The translations under genes and the position numbers were made by a program. The notes under the pieces were generated by a model. It made no database searches and had not been told where the DNA came from. It saw only the letters and a program-made list of their open reading frames with translations. Below are positions 62,393 to 64,000 of a stretch of 64,000 nucleotides of DNA, one piece after another. The stretch lies in the NCBI RefSeq assembly GCF_020623625.1, contig NC_060202.1, positions 1,615,501 through 1,679,500 on the forward strand, given 5' to 3'. Position 1 is the first letter of the stretch; each line of letters opens with the position of its first letter. The stretch is from Saccharomycodes ludwigii. Taxonomy: Eukaryota > Ascomycota > Saccharomycetes > Saccharomycodales > Saccharomycodaceae.

Positions 62393-64000
62393 AGTTCTGA
62401 AAAATATTGAAAATAAAGTTGTCCATTCCGGCGATGATGATCATCAAAAAGTGGACGACCAACAGAAGATTTATGATACAAATCCTAACTCTAGCACTGT
62501 TAACACCGGTTATAATGACCAGAACCGTACCACTACTAATCCTCATGACAAGTATGAACAAGAAAGAGGCGACAACCGTAAGGAATTTGGTGGGACAGAA
62601 GCCATAGAAGAATATTCCGAAAATGGCTTGGGTCAAGGCACTAATGGACTAGTTCCTAAAAATGAAGAGAAATACTCTTCTAAAGAGACCGAGTCTGATG
62701 GTAATGATGTCAATAGGTATAATCACAAAGAAACTGCTGGTGCCACTACTGTGCTAGGGGCTGAGGGATTGACTGACACCAGATATAATAATGTTACTGG
62801 TAAAGCTGTCGATCAACGTTCTGAACACAAACCCAAAGGTCAACAACGGTACGAAGCTAAACAGCAACAAGAGTCTGGGATTTCTGCTGATCATGATCAT
62901 GATCAAAAAAAGCACCATCAACATGATCCATCAGACCTTGATGTCAAGGCTGGTTATAATCCTAATTCCACCGACTATAAACCTACTACCTATTACACTG
63001 AAAGAATTGAACCCTCTGCTTTTGAAAGTTCTACTCATAAGTCGAAAAGTGGTAACAGAAACCCATATACCGCTACTGACGGGGGTGCTACTGCCAGTAC
63101 TACTGTTCCAATTGGATCTGAAGAGAAACACAATACTGGCATTTCTTATAAGAATGATAATGGGACTAATCACTCAGACCAGTATGATTCTATTTTAAAT
63201 CCGAATTCTTCCACAGTATCTGCCACTCTGCCTGAATTAGAAAAAAATAAAGCTTACAAGACTTTTGCTAAATCACAACAGAATACTAAAGGCGGTAATA
63301 ATTTAGGACATGATGCGTATCCAAACACTGCAAATTTTGGTAGTAATAAACATGGTAATGACAAACAAGAAAAGACTCCGAATCAAGGTAATATTAATTC
63401 CAATACTGGGTCTAATAACTCAGACGTTAACCATGTGAAGACTACCATCATAACTTCTACCACAAAATATTATAATAAAGATGGTAAAAACAGTCATTCT
63501 CAAGCTGCAACACCTGCCAAATCTAAACAAATTACCCAAGAAGCTCCAGCTAACAACAGAGGTACTAACAAATATTTGTCTGACAGTGAAAATGCTGCCG
63601 CTGCTACTGCTGCTTCTGTTGCCGCTGCTCATCACACTGTTTCCTCTGGTAACACTAATGCTGGAAACAATGCCACTACTTATTATAACAATACTCACAG
63701 AAACACTGATAATGATCAAAAACTAAACACCAATAGCAATACTTCCAGTTATTTCAAGAACGATCAGAATGCCAATCCATCAGCACAAACAAGTAAAACC
63801 TGGAATTCTGAGGCAACTGCCGTCGATAATGCTATCAAAAAACCTAATTTGGTAAATTCAAAAACTTTACCTGCTACTGCTAATGATACTGATGATTTTA
63901 TTAATAAAAGCCATGAACATGAAATTAAGAGCACTTTGGAAAAGACTCCTGGGTACTTCGTCACTTCTTCTTCTTCTTCTGGAAGTTACAAGACTCCTGC
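62393..64000 (+). CDS. HBT1: HBT1-like disordered protein, start exon not located and 3' end outside the window
   Basis: The frame with codons starting at 62394 is open for over 530 codons to the window edge and contains no ATG. It is therefore not a complete gene by itself; an upstream exon joining near 62393 is the likely explanation. The product is very hydrophilic, rich in Asn, Thr, Ser, His and Lys (for example a DHDHDHDQKKHHQHD stretch and repeated GYNPNS/TTYY-type segments), with no domain. Position next to the FMP45-type gene and composition match HBT1 (YDL223C)/YNL195C, a Hub1-associated protein of mating-projection morphology. The call is mainly positional. Confidence 0.55.

Noticed and set aside
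1-64000. Retrotransposons, LTRs, viral relics or toxin genes
   Set aside because: No reverse transcriptase, integrase, capsid or LTR-type direct repeats were seen anywhere in the window.

Overview
This is a nuclear chromosome segment of a budding yeast (Saccharomycetales). It is very AT-rich and has long poly(A)/poly(T) runs in almost every spacer. Its genes are almost all intronless and many encode Asn-rich proteins. The predicted proteins are recognisable counterparts of Saccharomyces cerevisiae genes. Spacers are long (0.3-2.4 kb), which argues against a compact Hanseniaspora genome. A relative such as Saccharomycodes is possible, but the species is an inference. I saw no retrotransposon, viral relic, CRISPR array or prokaryote-like gene cluster.

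Layout. At the left edge are the end of MRPL22 (partial) and SHR3. From 2.2 to 10.9 kb is a block that does not belong to the surrounding synteny: GIM3, a secreted proteinase-inhibitor-like protein, a membrane protein, an unrecognised Asn-rich protein, AAH1 and a YCK1/2 casein kinase. From 11.9 kb to the right edge the order is IPI3, NOP6, an NPR1/PRR2 kinase, MRPL19, UBP10, GDH2, SWT21, tRNA-Lys(CUU), an AZR1-like drug transporter, TIM22, KAR1, SRP1, AUR1, a repeat cell-wall protein (YNL190W type), a MARVEL protein (YDL218W type), DUG3, DTD1, CHS1, a YNL193W-like gene, CDC13, an FMP45/SUR7-family gene and an HBT1-like gene running off the window.

The main result is that this order is a perfect interleave of two S. 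cerevisiae regions, YNL177-195 and YDL212-223, which are sister blocks of the whole-genome duplication. Gene strand also matches throughout. The window therefore carries the unduplicated, ancestral-type order, with a tRNA/transporter insertion, an AUR1 insertion and a replaced segment near the left end.

Functionally the genes are mostly housekeeping: mitochondrial translation and import, nuclear import, ribosome assembly, nitrogen metabolism (GDH2, NPR1-type kinase, SHR3, DUG3), cell wall and plasma membrane (CHS1, AUR1, YNL190W type, FMP45 type), and telomere or silencing functions (CDC13, UBP10). I found no new biological system. The points most worth checking are two gene models that need upstream exons (YNL193W-like, with a clear GTATGT...TACTAAC intron; HBT1-like, whose visible reading frame contains no methionine), an E-box inverted repeat, a perfect hairpin in a 2.4 kb spacer, and a telomere-like tract near CDC13.
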